Made by a program: the position numbers and the translations under genes. Positions 10,985 through 22,135 of a stretch of 64,000 nucleotides of DNA are shown piece after piece; within the stretch, counting starts at the first letter, position 1; each line of letters starts with the position of its first letter. The stretch comes from Ilex aquifolium (Eukaryota > Streptophyta > Magnoliopsida > Aquifoliales > Aquifoliaceae): the NCBI GenBank assembly GCA_951799425.1, contig OX637393.1, positions 21,679,744 to 21,743,743 of the forward strand. The letters run 5' to 3'. Below the pieces are notes generated by a model. That model was not told where the DNA came from, did no database searches, and worked only from the letters and a program-made list of their open reading frames with translations.

Positions 10985-11512
10985 CTACATTTTTGACCTT
11001 TTTTTTTCCTTGATGATTAGGTCAAATTCTTGCAATAAGAGAATCCATCTCAAAAGTCGTGCCTTAGCATCTTTCTTTGTGAGCAAGAACTTCAATGCTG
11101 CATGATCAGTAAACATAATGACAGATAAACCAACAAGGTAAGAACGAAATTTTTCTAGAGCAAAAACCACAACAAGCAATTATTTTTCAGTTGTGGAATA
11201 ATTCATTTGAGCATCATTCAGAGTTTTGCTTGCACAGTAGATCACATAAGGTTTTTTATCCTTCATTTGACCCAATACTGCTCCTACAGCATAGTCACTT
11301 GCATCACACATCAATTCAAAGGGCAGAGTCTAGTCAGGAGGTTGCATTATTGGAGCAAAAATTAACACTCCTTTAAGCTTATCAAAAGCTTGTTGGCATG
11401 CTTCATTCCATACAAAAGTTACATCCTGACTTAGGAGATGACACATTGGTTTTGATATGGTACTGAAATCTTTGATGAATCTCCTATAAAACCCTGCATG
11501 CCCTAGAAATGA
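10985..11512 (-). pseudogene. RT connection and RNase H of element A (broken)
   Basis: RNase H degrades the RNA strand of the RNA/DNA hybrid. The minus strand continues from RT with the connection segment (GFYRRFIKDFS) and then RNase H-like text (MCDASDYAVGAVLGQ near 11300; [14 protein letters not shown] at about 11110). The order agrees with Ty3/gypsy pol. Stops occur at several points, including one just before [11 protein letters not shown]. Confidence 0.82.
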
Positions 11513-12481
11513 TCAGACATCTTTAACAGTTTTGGGTGCAGACAAATTGCCTATTAGATCTATCTTTGCTTTGTCAACTTTTATGCCTTCAGATGACACA
11601 ATGTGACCCAAAACAATGCCTCGTGTTATCATGAAATGACATTTCTCCCAATTAAGCACCAGATTGGTCTCCTTATACCGTATCAAAACTTTTTCCAGGT
11701 TTGTTAGACACAATTCAAATGAATCACCATACACAGAAAAATCATCCATGAATACTTCCAAAAATCTTTCCACCAAGTCACTAAACAAACTCAACATGCA
11801 CCTTTGAAATGTTGCAGGAGCGTTACAAAGTCCAAATGACATCCTTTTAAATGCAAAAGTACCGAATGAGCATGTAAATGTTGTTTTCTATTGGTCATCA
11901 AGTGCTATTTTAATTTGATTGTACCAAGAATACCCATCTAGAAAATAGTATAATGCATGACCTGCAATTCTTTCCAGGACTTGATCAAGAAAGGGGAGAG
12001 GAAAGTGGTCCTTCCTAGTCACCAAATTGAGTTTCCGGTAGTCTATGCATATTCGCCATCCTGTGACAACTCGGGTTGGTACTAATTTATTGACATCATT
12101 TTTAATCACGGTGACCCAAGACTTATTGGGCACAACTTGGGTTGGGATAACCCATTTACTCTCAAAGATAGGAAAGATAATTCCTGCATCCAATAGTTTG
12201 AGCACCTCAGTCCGTACAACCTCCTTTAAGTGAGGGTTCAACTGTCGCTGCATTTGACGAGAGGATTTTGCATCTTCTTCGAGGTATATAGCATGATTAC
12301 AAATTAATTGGCTTATACCTTTCAAATCAGCAATGGTCCACCCAATGGTGCTCTTATGACGTCTAAGGACTTCAATTAGCTTAGACTCTTCTAAATCTAC
12401 AAGCTTGGATGAAATGACCACTGGATATGACTCGTCCTCTCCTAAAAATGCATATTTTAAGTCAGATGGAAGAGGTTTCAA
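11513..12481 (-). pseudogene. Reverse transcriptase of Athila-like element A (broken)
   Basis: RT copies element RNA into DNA. The 12481-11888 part holds the fingers (CIDYRKLN, TRKDHFPLPFLDQ, LDGYS) and the 11842-11513 part holds FGLCNAPATFQRC and the active site VFMDDFSVYG (about 11728-11758). The wording of these motifs is that of the Athila lineage. A frame change lies between the two parts (about 11843-11890). The DD pair is intact. Confidence 0.9.
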
Positions 12482-12639
12482 TTCAGGCTTTGGTGGCTTG
12501 TCACTGGATGAGAGTGGATTTGTACCACTTGGGGTTAGTTTTGCAATTTTGGGTTCCCATGTCCCTGCAGCATGAGTGGGGCAACTCTTTGGACTTTAAC
12601 AATCATCTTTTAACTCAGATGTGATATACTCCAATAAAC

Positions 12640-13150
12640 AAGATTCAACGGAGTTTTCACAAAATGCATTGTTCAAATGTTCATGTGCCAAAGACTCAAT
12701 GAAATTCACTTCTCTCACTTCTTTTTCCTCTCATGGGTGCTTAGAAATGTTGAAAATGTTAAGCTCAAGAGTCATATTCTTGAAATTCAATTTCATGACC
12801 TCATTCATGCAATTGATTAATGAATTTGAAGTTGCAAGGAAAGGTCGACCAGGAATGACGGGAATTTCTTTCCCTGGATATATTGTTGGCTAAGTATCCA
12901 AGACAATAAAGTCTACAGGAAAGAAGAAGTTGTCCACTTGAACAAGGACATCCTAGAAAATGCCCCTTGGAACTTTGATAGACCTATCTTCCAACTGTAG
13001 TGTGATACATGTGGGTTTGAGTTCACCCAAACCGAATTGTTGGTAGACCAAGAAAGGGAGCAAATTGACACTAGCTCCAAGATCCAGCAATGCTTGTTCT
13101 ATCCTAAAATTTTCAATGACACATGACACAGTTGAACACCCTGGATCCTT
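12640..13150 (-). pseudogene. Aspartic protease of element A (broken)
   Basis: The protease matures the polyprotein. The minus strand near 13040-13110 reads ALLDLGASVNLLP, the Athila-type active site with D-L-G-A, followed downstream by GRPFLATSNSLINC (about 12800-12850). A premature stop near 12953 and others interrupt the frame. Position between gag and RT fits the order gag-pro-RT-RH-INT. Confidence 0.82.
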
Positions 13151-13339
13151 GTATTTTAGAGGGGTTTTGTGTTGGAGTATGACACTAGCTTTTTATGTTA
13201 AGAAAGCTCTTTTCTGAACATTTTGACTTCTTTTGATTGTGCACAAGTCTTTTAGAAACTTGGCATAAGAAGGAACCCGCTTTATGGCATCCAAAAGTGG
13301 AATATTGATTTTTACTTGCTTAAAAAGCTCGTAAATTTC

Positions 13340-14989
13340 TGCATGGTTATTCAACTTATGTGCTTTCTTGAGTCTTTGAGGAAAAAGAGCAGGAATGAGA
13401 CATAGTGGTTTGACTCCTTATCTTTTTTAGACTTAGTCTCTTCTGGGGAGACTTGTGCAGGTTACAACACAAGTGATGTCTCATTGAGTGGGGAATGTTT
13501 GATGATTTTGTCAATGACTTTACCATTTTTGAGGGTGGTGATAACTTGAGCTTGTTCTTGTGGGGATTCCATGGTTGAAGGATTACCCATATGATATTGA
13601 CCTTGTGGCTATTTAGGTTGGGCATGAAACTTGCCTTTCTCATATGTGGTCATTGACTGGGTGAACTTTTGGATATGACTTTTGAGATCCTCAAATGACT
13701 GAGTGGTCTGAGTTTTAAAATCATTGAAAGCCTGAGTGAAATGATTTTTGTAGTTCATTTGGCCTTGCATGAACTGAGTGGTCTGAGTTTTGTGTGGTGG
13801 TTGTTATGGTTGATACGTAGGAGGTCCTTGAGCTGGTGGTTGTGAACCTTGTTGTGGATTCATGGGAGGTTATTGTGTGTTCCTCCAACTGAAATTTAGG
13901 TGATTCCGCCACCTTAGATTATAAGTTTTAGAATAAGGGTTGGAATAAGACTTGTTAAAATTGGAAATTGCATTTGTTTGTTCTTGCAAGACTTCTTTAA
14001 ATGCAGGAATGGTAGGACACTCCCCAGTAGGGTGTTCTATCAATGCACAAATCCCACACACTTGTTCTGTGGGAGGGCCAATAGCAACTTGATTTACTTT
14101 TTTCATCTCTAAAGCTTTGAGCTTTCAAGATAAGGTAGTCATTTTTGCCCTCAGGTCATCATCTTCTTTTAAGACATATTTTCCTCCTTGGGAAGTAGAT
14201 GGTTTGGCTTCAACAGGGGCAAGAGAGGCTGAGTCCCACATCTGGGAACTCTTGGATATAGTATCAAAAAATGCAAATGCCTCTTCTAAACTTTTTCCCA
14301 TGAATTCCCTTTGAGCCATCATTTCAACAAACTGAAGTAGTAGAGTGGACAGAGAATCATAGAAAAAACCTACCAAAGTCCAACTCTCAAAAGCATGGTG
14401 TGGGCAGGCTTGGAGAAGATCCTTGAATCTTTCCCAATATTGGTAAAATGTTTCTCCCTCTTTAACCGAAGAGTTCATGATTTGCCTTTTAAGTGCATTG
14501 GTACGGTGTAGAGGGAAAAACTTCCTGAAAAACTCATTTTGTAATGCCTGCTAATTTGGTATCGAATGGGCTTTCAAAGAATTTAACCATTGTTTAGCTT
14601 TTTCCTTTAAAGAGAAAGGAAAAAAGTTTCAACTTTGCCAGTTCAGAATTATCTTGGAATGTCCCACATACCTCAAAATCTTTAATATGCAAATATGAGT
14701 TTTCTGATTCAAGTCCATGAAATTGAGGTAGTAATTGCACTATCCTTGACTTTACATTAAAGTTGGGCGCGTTTGCAGGAAACACAAAACAAGAGGGGAC
14801 ACTGTTTCGTGTGGGATGCAAATAATCCCGTAGGGTTCGAATGTTAGGAATTTTCCCTTCTCTCTCATTATTGACCATGCTATTATCAAAGGAGTCTGCT
14901 ATTGATCGAGGTGAAGACGGTTCAGATTAATTTATAGACCCAATAGATTCTTCTGGCAATTTTGGAAAGCAAGGATCGTCCTCAGACAT
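13340..14989 (-). pseudogene. gag of Athila-like element A (broken)
   Basis: Gag forms the particle and binds the RNA. The start is the minus-strand ATG at 14987-14989 (MSEDDPCFPKL). The Athila-type capsid segment SVKEGETFYQYWERFKDLLQ lies near 14410-14470, and a zinc knuckle (CGICALIEHPTGEC, CX2CX4HX4C) near 14000-14060. Stops and frame changes occur near 14927, 14590, 14480 and 13870. The 5' leader between gag and the primer site is about 80 bp. Confidence 0.85.
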
Positions 14990-15071
14990 AAAATAAGAAT
15001 TATATACAGTAAATCAAAAATATATACATAAATAAATGTCTTTTCACTTTTTACTTTAAACACCGTTAGAC

Positions 15072-15089
15072 TCCCCAGTAACGGTGCCA
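15072..15089 (-). other. Primer binding site of element A (tRNA-Asp type)
   Basis: The minus strand reads TGGCACCGTTACTGGGGA, six bases from the LTR end. It resembles the plant tRNA-Asp 3' end complement (TGGCGCCGTTGCCGGGGA) with three substitutions. The tRNA-Asp comparison is from memory. Confidence 0.7.
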
Positions 15090-15095
15090 AAAACT

Positions 15096-16639
15096 TGACT
15101 TGATCCGAAATGTGTCCACCAAAGTGTAGGTGGTCAAGTTGTAGTTATAATCCGGTTAAGTCTAGAGTCGAATCCACATGGAACTACTATTGGTGTTTTG
15201 AAGTAATTAGTAACAGAGACCAAAGTGACTGGAACCTTTGAGATTTGAAGTTATGATGATTATAGAATTTCCTGGACAGAATATAAGATTCTCTCAAATG
15301 AAAGAATCACCATTTAGCTCGAGGATCTAGACATGTAGTCAATCATCCGGTTGTTATATTTGTGCTTGACAGCTCAATTAACCCCTATGTCAATAGCAAG
15401 TTAATTGGAGGATAAAGATGAACTGTGAGAATTAAGAGCATGACTCTGATGTCTTTGTAGAGATTTACAAGAATTGTCAGTGTCGGGACTCAACCCGTCT
15501 ACAAACAAGTAATTCTACAAATCATCCAACAACTGTTATATTATTCCATTCTTAGTTAGAGCACAATAATAATGAAGATTGAAAAGTTGTCATGAAGACC
15601 TAGCTTGAATACCTGCAAGGAACCAATGAATCCTCCTATGTCAAGAGTTAGCTTGTCTTAGGAGAGACTCATGATTGTACAAAGTACCTCAGCTTTGCTA
15701 GATGCATTCAATCATTCAATAAGCAATCAAAAGATAAAACGTTAAGCATAAATGAAATGTATAAATATAACTTCTGAATGATTTATACATGTCCATCACC
15801 TCTTACTAAAGAGTGAATGAGAAACTACTGACTCTTCATGGCTTTGGAAAATCTAGAAAAATGAGTGATCTTCATCCCTCCAAGTAGAGAAATTACAAGA
15901 TAACGTACACTACACAATAAGCCTATCTTCGACAAAGAATGAGTGAAACACTACCCACCTTTCAAGGCTACAAGAGAGCTAGAAAGGTGAGAGAGGTTTA
16001 CTCCTCTAGGTGAAGAAAGAAAATTTTACAATGGAAGCTAATAAAACTAATAATGAAGTAGAAGAAAGCTAGTTACTTTTGGAGGGTTTTTCCACTTCCA
16101 AAAAGATGATCTTTAACAATTTCCAAGGGAATGTATTTATAGGCAATAAGAGGGGATAAAAGGACAGACCTAAGTGCTTAAAGTCTAAGTGAATGCCACA
16201 AAATCTGGATGAAAATCTAATCTTCCTGCAGCCTATCTGGGGTTTATGTTCGAACGCCAACATCGTTCGAACGTGGAAACATTTCTTCTTTGATGAGCGT
16301 TCGAACGCTGTTGGAGTTTGAACGTGGTACTCACGTAGCTTTTGTCCTCCACAGTATCTAGCTGCAACAATCCTCATGTCATCACCCTAACAATCTCCTT
16401 GAGGTCCTCAATTATTTCAAGATGGCGTTCGAACATGGACTGGCGTTCGAACGTGGGTGTTTTGTTCCCTCTTTCTTCCATTCTCTTCTAGAACACGCGT
16501 GTGTTGCTTGAAAGTTTGATGTTGTTGACTTTAGGCTCTTGTACAACTTTTTCCCTAAAATGTTATCATTTAAATTCCATCAAAGCATTATTAATCTTAT
16601 AAAAAATATAGTAAGATGTTAATTTTAACTATGCATCAG
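15096..16639 (-). mobile_element. 5' LTR of Athila-like element A
   Basis: This is a 1,544-bp LTR from TGATGCATAG (minus strand, 16639) to ...TCAAGTCA (15096). It contains a TATA box at 16134-16142 and CGTTCGAACG palindromes upstream of it. It is diverged from the other LTR by many substitutions, so the element is old. It interrupts a family E LTR at 16640. Confidence 0.9.
16134..16456 (-). promoter_or_regulatory. LTR promoter of A with TTCGAA palindrome cassette
   Basis: TATA (CTATAAATA, minus) is at 16134-16142. Upstream are palindromes at 16248-16255, 16264-16273, a perfect 14-bp AGCGTTCGAACGCT at 16296-16309, and a pair at 16424-16456 separated by a spacer containing CCAGT (sense strand). 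The copies in the 3' LTR are more degenerate. Confidence 0.7.
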
Positions 16640-18192
16640 TGAGCTTAGAATAACTAAAACAAACTTAATTAAACCTAGGGAAATGCGGTAATTAAAAGAT
16701 ATGAGATGCGATAATTAAAAGATACCCTCCAGTTCGGGGATTCCATATGCATTATATTAGCTAAGTTCTGGAAATGCCACCTTACAGTAATTAACCCGCA
16801 TTTTACAGGAAAGTCAGCCGTTAGGTATGATGTATATTAAATCCTATCCAGCAACTGATTAGGTTAGCCGGCAGGTATATCTCTATGCACACTCAAATTA
16901 CCCAATTAAAATAGAAGGCAAGCCATTTAGGAGGAATACTTGAATTACTCAACCATCATATCTGTACCATACAATAGTTAAATACTATAGTAAACCAAAA
17001 GGCAAGCCATTCAGAAGGAATATTACAGTTATTCAACCGACAGGTTAATGATTCACTAATGACAAGATTCTGGTTTACGCATTGAATCAAAAGCATTGGC
17101 TATGCTGAGACTTAATCCGTCTATAACCAATCAATCGACTGTTACGTAAAGCCCAATCATGTACATCAATGGATCATACATGAAGTACATAACTAGTAGA
17201 TAGTATGGTATATAACATTAGGGACCACTCGGTGTTCATAACCATGAACATATTATAAATGTAACCATCCATCAATATGGGAGGTCTATATAACAATAAA
17301 GCATAGTTATAACATCGACATTCCCATACTTAAACAAACCGAAGGGTAAAAGTGGACTACTCACATTCCACTACAATAGACAAGCAAGTAGTGCAAGACA
17401 GATCCATTACAATTCAAAATAAAACACAGACACTCCTTCCCTGAGGAATAGTTGAAACACGACCACTCTTAATACCGGTTAGGGCACAAAAGTGGCAGAG
17501 ATTCAACCCTCCAAGTAGAAAGGTATGACAAAAATTTAGAAAATAAGAAAAGCTTCAGTTGGAGGTAAGCTGGAAAGCTGGCTAGAAGAGGTTCGGCACG
17601 GCTTTGCCACACTATTTCTGAATCTTTCTCACTCTCACTGATTGTTTCTAACTTTCTGGATGTACTGGCAATGCTCTGAACTCCCTTAACTACCCTCCAC
17701 TCTCTCTGGATTTCCCTATGACTGAACTTATAATTGACTGAAGTTGAATTTTTTAACTCCTCTAGAAATGAACTGCAGCAGGCCTATTTATAGAAAGCTT
17801 TTGAGGCGGTAGAAATGGAAGGCCTAATCACATTTTTTTTATTGCAAAAATCCACCAATGGGAGCAAGGAGGCTAAGGCGGTTTGGGTGACCGTCCAGAT
17901 GCCACCACTCACCATCCGGACGCCCCTAGGTTGCTGGTTTTTGTGTGTTGATGCCTTGGTCATTTAAATGTTGGAATTACACTTGGATCCGCCTTGGTTT
18001 TGAGGTTTGACAGTTGCATCCCCTGTAGTTCATAGCTTTTAAGTACAAAACCCTGAAAATAACAGCAATTAACGCATTAACTCTAATTTACGCACTAACC
18101 CTAATTTGACTTACTTTGACTCTTTTAACTTGTTTAGCTAACACAATTAACTTATTAACCTAACTTGATTACACACTAATTAGGTTTAATCA
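16640..18192 (-). mobile_element. Family E LTR, cut by element A
   Basis: This aligns with 61434-63066, the right-hand E LTR, through shared text such as GATTCCATATG and AATGCCACCTTACA. On the minus strand it starts TGATTAAACC at 18192. Its last ~180 bp are missing at 16640 because element A is inserted there. TATA (CTATAAATAGG, minus) lies near 17783-17793, with degenerate TCCGGA palindromes at about 17890-17925. Its TG end abuts the palindrome cassette of the B2 LTR. Confidence 0.8.
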
Positions 18193-18576
18193 GTAGCTTG
18201 TTGGCAGTGAACTTAGCTACAGGTAGCACGTACATGAGCTACGGTAGCTCCTCCAAAATTTTAAAAAATTTAAAATAACTTTGCCAAGTCTTCAGACCTT
18301 GAATCCTTTTATTCAAAGGATGTAAATGGAGTAATATTATGGATAAATTGATGTATATTGGACCTTGAAATGACCAAGTGATTGAAATGTATATAGGTTA
18401 TGTGTTTGGGAGTGCCCGGTACAAGGGAGACTCTGCCCAAACTCTGTGTTGGTTACGATCCTGGTGAAGGGGATGTTATGATGTAGTGTCGGGTTATGCA
18501 GCATTCATGGGTGCTTTCGCAGGTTGATGGGTGATCACCGGGTTGACAAAGGACCCCCAGTTTTAGTGGCGTCACA
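18193..18576 (+). mobile_element. Remnant of the 5' LTR of element B2
   Basis: The 3' part of a B-family LTR ends ...GGCGTCACA at 18576, directly before a primer binding site. The left part is missing, replaced by the E LTR. The first 50 bp hold an inverted-repeat cassette (GAGCTACGGTAGCTC at about 18226-18240), in the place where the solo B LTR has its GTACCGGTAC cassette. Confidence 0.8.
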
Positions 18577-18579
18577 GCT

Positions 18580-18591
18580 TGGTATCAGAGC
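18580..18591 (+). other. Primer binding site of B2 (initiator tRNA-Met type)
   Basis: TGGTATCAGAGC lies three bases after the LTR end. The same site follows the LTRs of elements B (52364) and C (45733). Confidence 0.9.
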
Positions 18592-18917
18592 TTAGGTTCT
18601 CGATTTACCTAGGGCTTGCGGGGCATGGGTCTAGGCCATTGCATCCATTCTGCATTACATGTTATGTGCTTTAAATGCTATATGTTATGTGAATAATATT
18701 CATGATTAAATGTATATGGACATGAGACACTAGTATTAGAGAACATAACCATGGGGGTCAGAAAGAGAAGGAACGGGATGGTTCATGGTATAGATGTCTC
18801 CTAGTGGGTGGCATACGCTCTACTAGTGAGACAAGGAGAGAAATCTCAATGTTTCGACTTCGATCCCTACCTTGGGATACTAAGTTAGTACGCTATTACT
18901 ATTTGATATGTGTGTAG

Positions 18918-19640
18918 ATGGCAAATAGAGGAAGAGGACACCAGAATGGTCAAGGAGGTGGGCAGAACAACAACCAACCACCACCGGCATTTGACCAACA
19001 AGCATTTACAAAGGCTATAGGCTCAATGACGGCTACCTTTGCACAAGCTAGTGCCAACGTGGGCTAACGAAGATCGAGTAACCTCCAAAAGTTTAAGGCA
19101 CACAAGCCACCTACTTTCATGGGAGGGGTGGATCCGATGGTGGCCAACCATTGGTTCCAATAAGTGGATAAGATCTTAGAGGCTATGGAGATCACATCCG
19201 ATGCCACTAAAATAAGACTAGCTGCATTCTAGCTTGAGAGAGAGGCCCATCTATGGTGGGATTGGGAAAAGGCCTCGAAGAACCTAGAGGCAATGACATA
19301 GAGAGAGTTTTGGGAGCTCTTCATGGGCAAGTACTTCCCGTCGACTGTTCGGCAAGCGAAAGCCTAGGAATTCTTGGATTTGAAGCAAGGGACTATGGCA
19401 ATGATGGAATACATGGCTAAGTTCACCGAGTTAGCCCATTTTGCTAATGATTATGTGGCCACAGACTTGGCCAAAGTGAGGAGGTTTGAGGGTGGTTTGA
19501 AGTTGTCCATCTAGGGGAAGATTGTGGGCCACTGCCTACAAGATTTGAACTCAATGGTCGAGATGGTCATGGCCATCGAAAGAGAGGTGGAAGACGTAAG
19601 GGGCATTAGTGAGGCGGGTGCCAAGGACAAGAAGAAGAAG
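18918..19640 (+). pseudogene. gag of chromovirus element B2 (broken)
   Basis: The ATG at 18918 starts MANRGRGHQNGQGG, matching gag of element B (52727). The capsid-type segment (GGVDPMVANHWF, MEYMAKFTELAHFAND) is readable but broken by stops, several of the type expected from CAG to TAG change. Around 19641 the sequence jumps from the gag linker (AKDKKKKG) into the middle of protease (LGLEIETLEDPLHVS), so the zinc knuckle and the protease active site are deleted. Confidence 0.85.
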
Positions 19641-21029
19641 GGTTTGGGCTTAGAGATTGAGACCTTGGAAGATCCATTGCATGTGAGTTCACCCCTAGGA
19701 GTTAGGATATGCATTGATCAGATATGTCGAATAGTTGGAGATCTCGGGGATTCTACTCATGGTGAACCTTAGATTCATGGACATGTCAGAGTTTGATATC
19801 ATCCTCGGGTTGGATTGGTTGGCGGCACACTGAATCGTTATTGATTGTGATCGGAAGAGGGTTACTACTTATACACCGGCGGGTGTTTGTTTCAAGTTTC
19901 AGGAGAAAAAATATGATGTTTTACCCCTAGTAGTGTATGATTCCCGTTGGCGTGGTTAGTTGATGGATTGGATTGTGAGCCTTATCTTGGAGGATGAGGC
20001 GAGACAGGGGTTGGGTCTACCTCGAGTGGTTTGTGAATATGTAGATGTTTTTCCAGATGATCTACCAGGATTACCTCCACATCGGGATGTATACTTCACC
20101 ATTGAGTTGCACCCCAGTACATCCCCTATTTCTATGACTTCGTATAGAATGACACTTGCAGAGTTGCAAGAACTCAAGATCCAGTTGCAAGAATTATTGG
20201 ACAAGGGTTTCATTAGACCGAGTACCTCACCTTGGGGCGCTCCGGTGTTGTCTCCCAAGAAGAAGGACAAGACCCTTCGGTTATGTATAGACTACCAGTA
20301 GTTGAATTGGGTCCCTAAGACGACGTTTAGGACGTGATATGAGCATTTCGAGTTCAAAGTGATGCCATTTGGATTGACGAATGCCCGACGATATTCATGG
20401 ATCTGATACATAGGGTGTTCCAACCCTACCTCGATCAGTTTGTCGTGGTCTTTGTTGATGACATCTTGATCTACTCCAAGTCGCAAGAAGAGCACGAGGG
20501 TCACTTGAGGGTTATTCTCCAAACCTTGAGAGACCGCCGGTTGTACACCAAGTTCAGCAAGTGTGAATTTTGGCTGATGGAGGTGAAATTCCTAGGATAC
20601 ATGGTGTTGGCTTCGGGTGTTTCAGTTGACCCAAAAAAGGTTGAGGCAGTCATGAGTTGGGAGATGCCTAAGTCAGTTTTCGGGATACGTTGTTTCTTGG
20701 GATTGGCGGGATATTACAGGAGGTTTATTGAGGACTTCTCCCGACTAGCGGCACCTATGACTAGATTGACCAGGAAAGAGGTCAAGTTTCAGTGGGATGA
20801 CTCGTGTGAGACGGCATTCCAAGAGTTGAAGAAGAGGCTTACTTCAGCTCTAATTTTGATAGTTCCGGAGAGGGGACAGAGGTACACAGTGTATTGTGAT
20901 GCCTCCAAGGATAGACTTGGGTGTGTTTTGATGTCGTTTAGGAGGGTGGTAGCTTATGGTTCTCGAAAGTTGAAGAGCCATAAGCAAAACTACCCCATGA
21001 CATGTGTCCTTGATCTCAAGGGTAGCTAG
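19641..21029 (+). pseudogene. Protease remnant, RT and partial RNase H of element B2
   Basis: After the protease C-terminal half come the RT start ([16 protein letters not shown], 20062 on) and CIDYQ (20286), then an internal deletion of the palm N-part near 20290-20345. RT resumes with the FGLTNA region and holds the active site FVDDILIYS (about 20450-20480). The connection (FLGLAGYYRRFIEDFS) and RNase H (YCDASKDRLGCVLM) follow. At about 21000 the text passes from RNase H (KSHKQNYPM) directly into the integrase C-terminal half, so RNase H end and integrase core are lost. RT is of the chromovirus type. Confidence 0.88.
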
Positions 21030-21669
21030 GAAAAACATTTACCCTTAGTGGAGTTCACCTACAACAACAGTTATCAGGCGAGCAGACAGATGACACCCTA
21101 TGAGGCACTTTATGGGAGGCCATGTCATTCTCTGATTTATTGAACGGAGGTTAGAGAGAGGCCCTCCACGAGTCCAGATTTGATTAGAGGCACCTCGGAG
21201 AAGGTGGACTTGATACAAAAGTGTCTTCTCATGGCTTAGAGCCGGCAGAAGAGTTACGCCGACAAGCGGTGGTGACCTCTAGAGTTTGGGGTTGGAGATC
21301 ATGTCTTCTTGAAGGTGATGCCTAAGAGGGGAGTTGTTAGGTTCGGGAAGCGAGGGAAGCTTTCGTCTAGGTATATTGGGCCCTTCAAGGTACCCGAGAG
21401 GGTTGGTGCACTTACCGGTTGGCGTTACCGCCAAGTTTATCAGGTATTCATGTGGTATTCCCTGTCTCCATGCTCCGAAAATATACTCCCGATCATACGT
21501 ATATGGTGGATTGGGGTGAGCTAGTGGTTGATGCGGATGAGACCTTCGAGGAGGGACCGATGCGTATCATGGATAACCGAGAGCAGGTTTTGTAAGACAA
21601 GGCTGTGAGGCTGGTGAAGGTGCTCTGGTAGCACCGTGGTGTGGAGGAGGCGACATGGGAGCGTGAGGA
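21030..21669 (+). pseudogene. Integrase C-terminus and chromodomain of element B2 (truncated)
   Basis: This part holds [22 protein letters not shown]-like text, a KVMPKRGVVRFGKRGKLS segment and a chromodomain-like tail (VLW*HRGVEEATWERED). A chromodomain steers integration to particular chromatin. Stops replace codons at several sites, including CAG to TAG in the chromodomain. The gene ends at 21669, where an E LTR begins. Confidence 0.85.
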
Positions 21670-22135
21670 TGATTAACCCTAAATAGTGCATTAATGAATT
21701 GAATAAGGTTACTAGGTTAAATGCGTAAGTGAAATGAGTTAAAACAACCAAGTTAAATGAAAATAGGGTTAGTGCGTAAATTAGGGTTAATTTGTGAAAC
21801 TTGACATTTTTTAGGGTTTTGTGAGGAATTATGCAAACTTAGAAGGAGCAAAGTGTGCAAGCTTAATCAGCAAGGGGAGGCAAGTGAAAATATCACACAA
21901 ATACATCAAGAAAAACAAGGATGAAGACTAGAGAAATAGCACAATCCGGACGGTGGTGATGGCGCGCGGACGGTGGCTAAACCGCCTCAACTGCTCCCCC
22001 TTCCTCCTATTGGTCCAAAGCTACAACAAAGGCCCAGATTGGTCAAGCCAAGCCTGCCACCTCAAGCCCTCTCTCCAGCTCCTATAAATAGGCCCTTCTA
22101 GCTTCAGTTTAAAACATTCTTCGCCAGAGAGTGGA
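21670..22135 (+). mobile_element. Family E LTR fragment (plus strand)
   Basis: It begins TGATTAACCCTAAATAG, the E LTR start, inside the B2 integrase tail. It contains degenerate TCCGGA palindromes (about 21953-21977) and TATA (CTATAAATAGG) near 22083. The similarity fades near 22135, where Athila-type tail sequence begins, so the rest of this LTR is missing. Confidence 0.7.
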
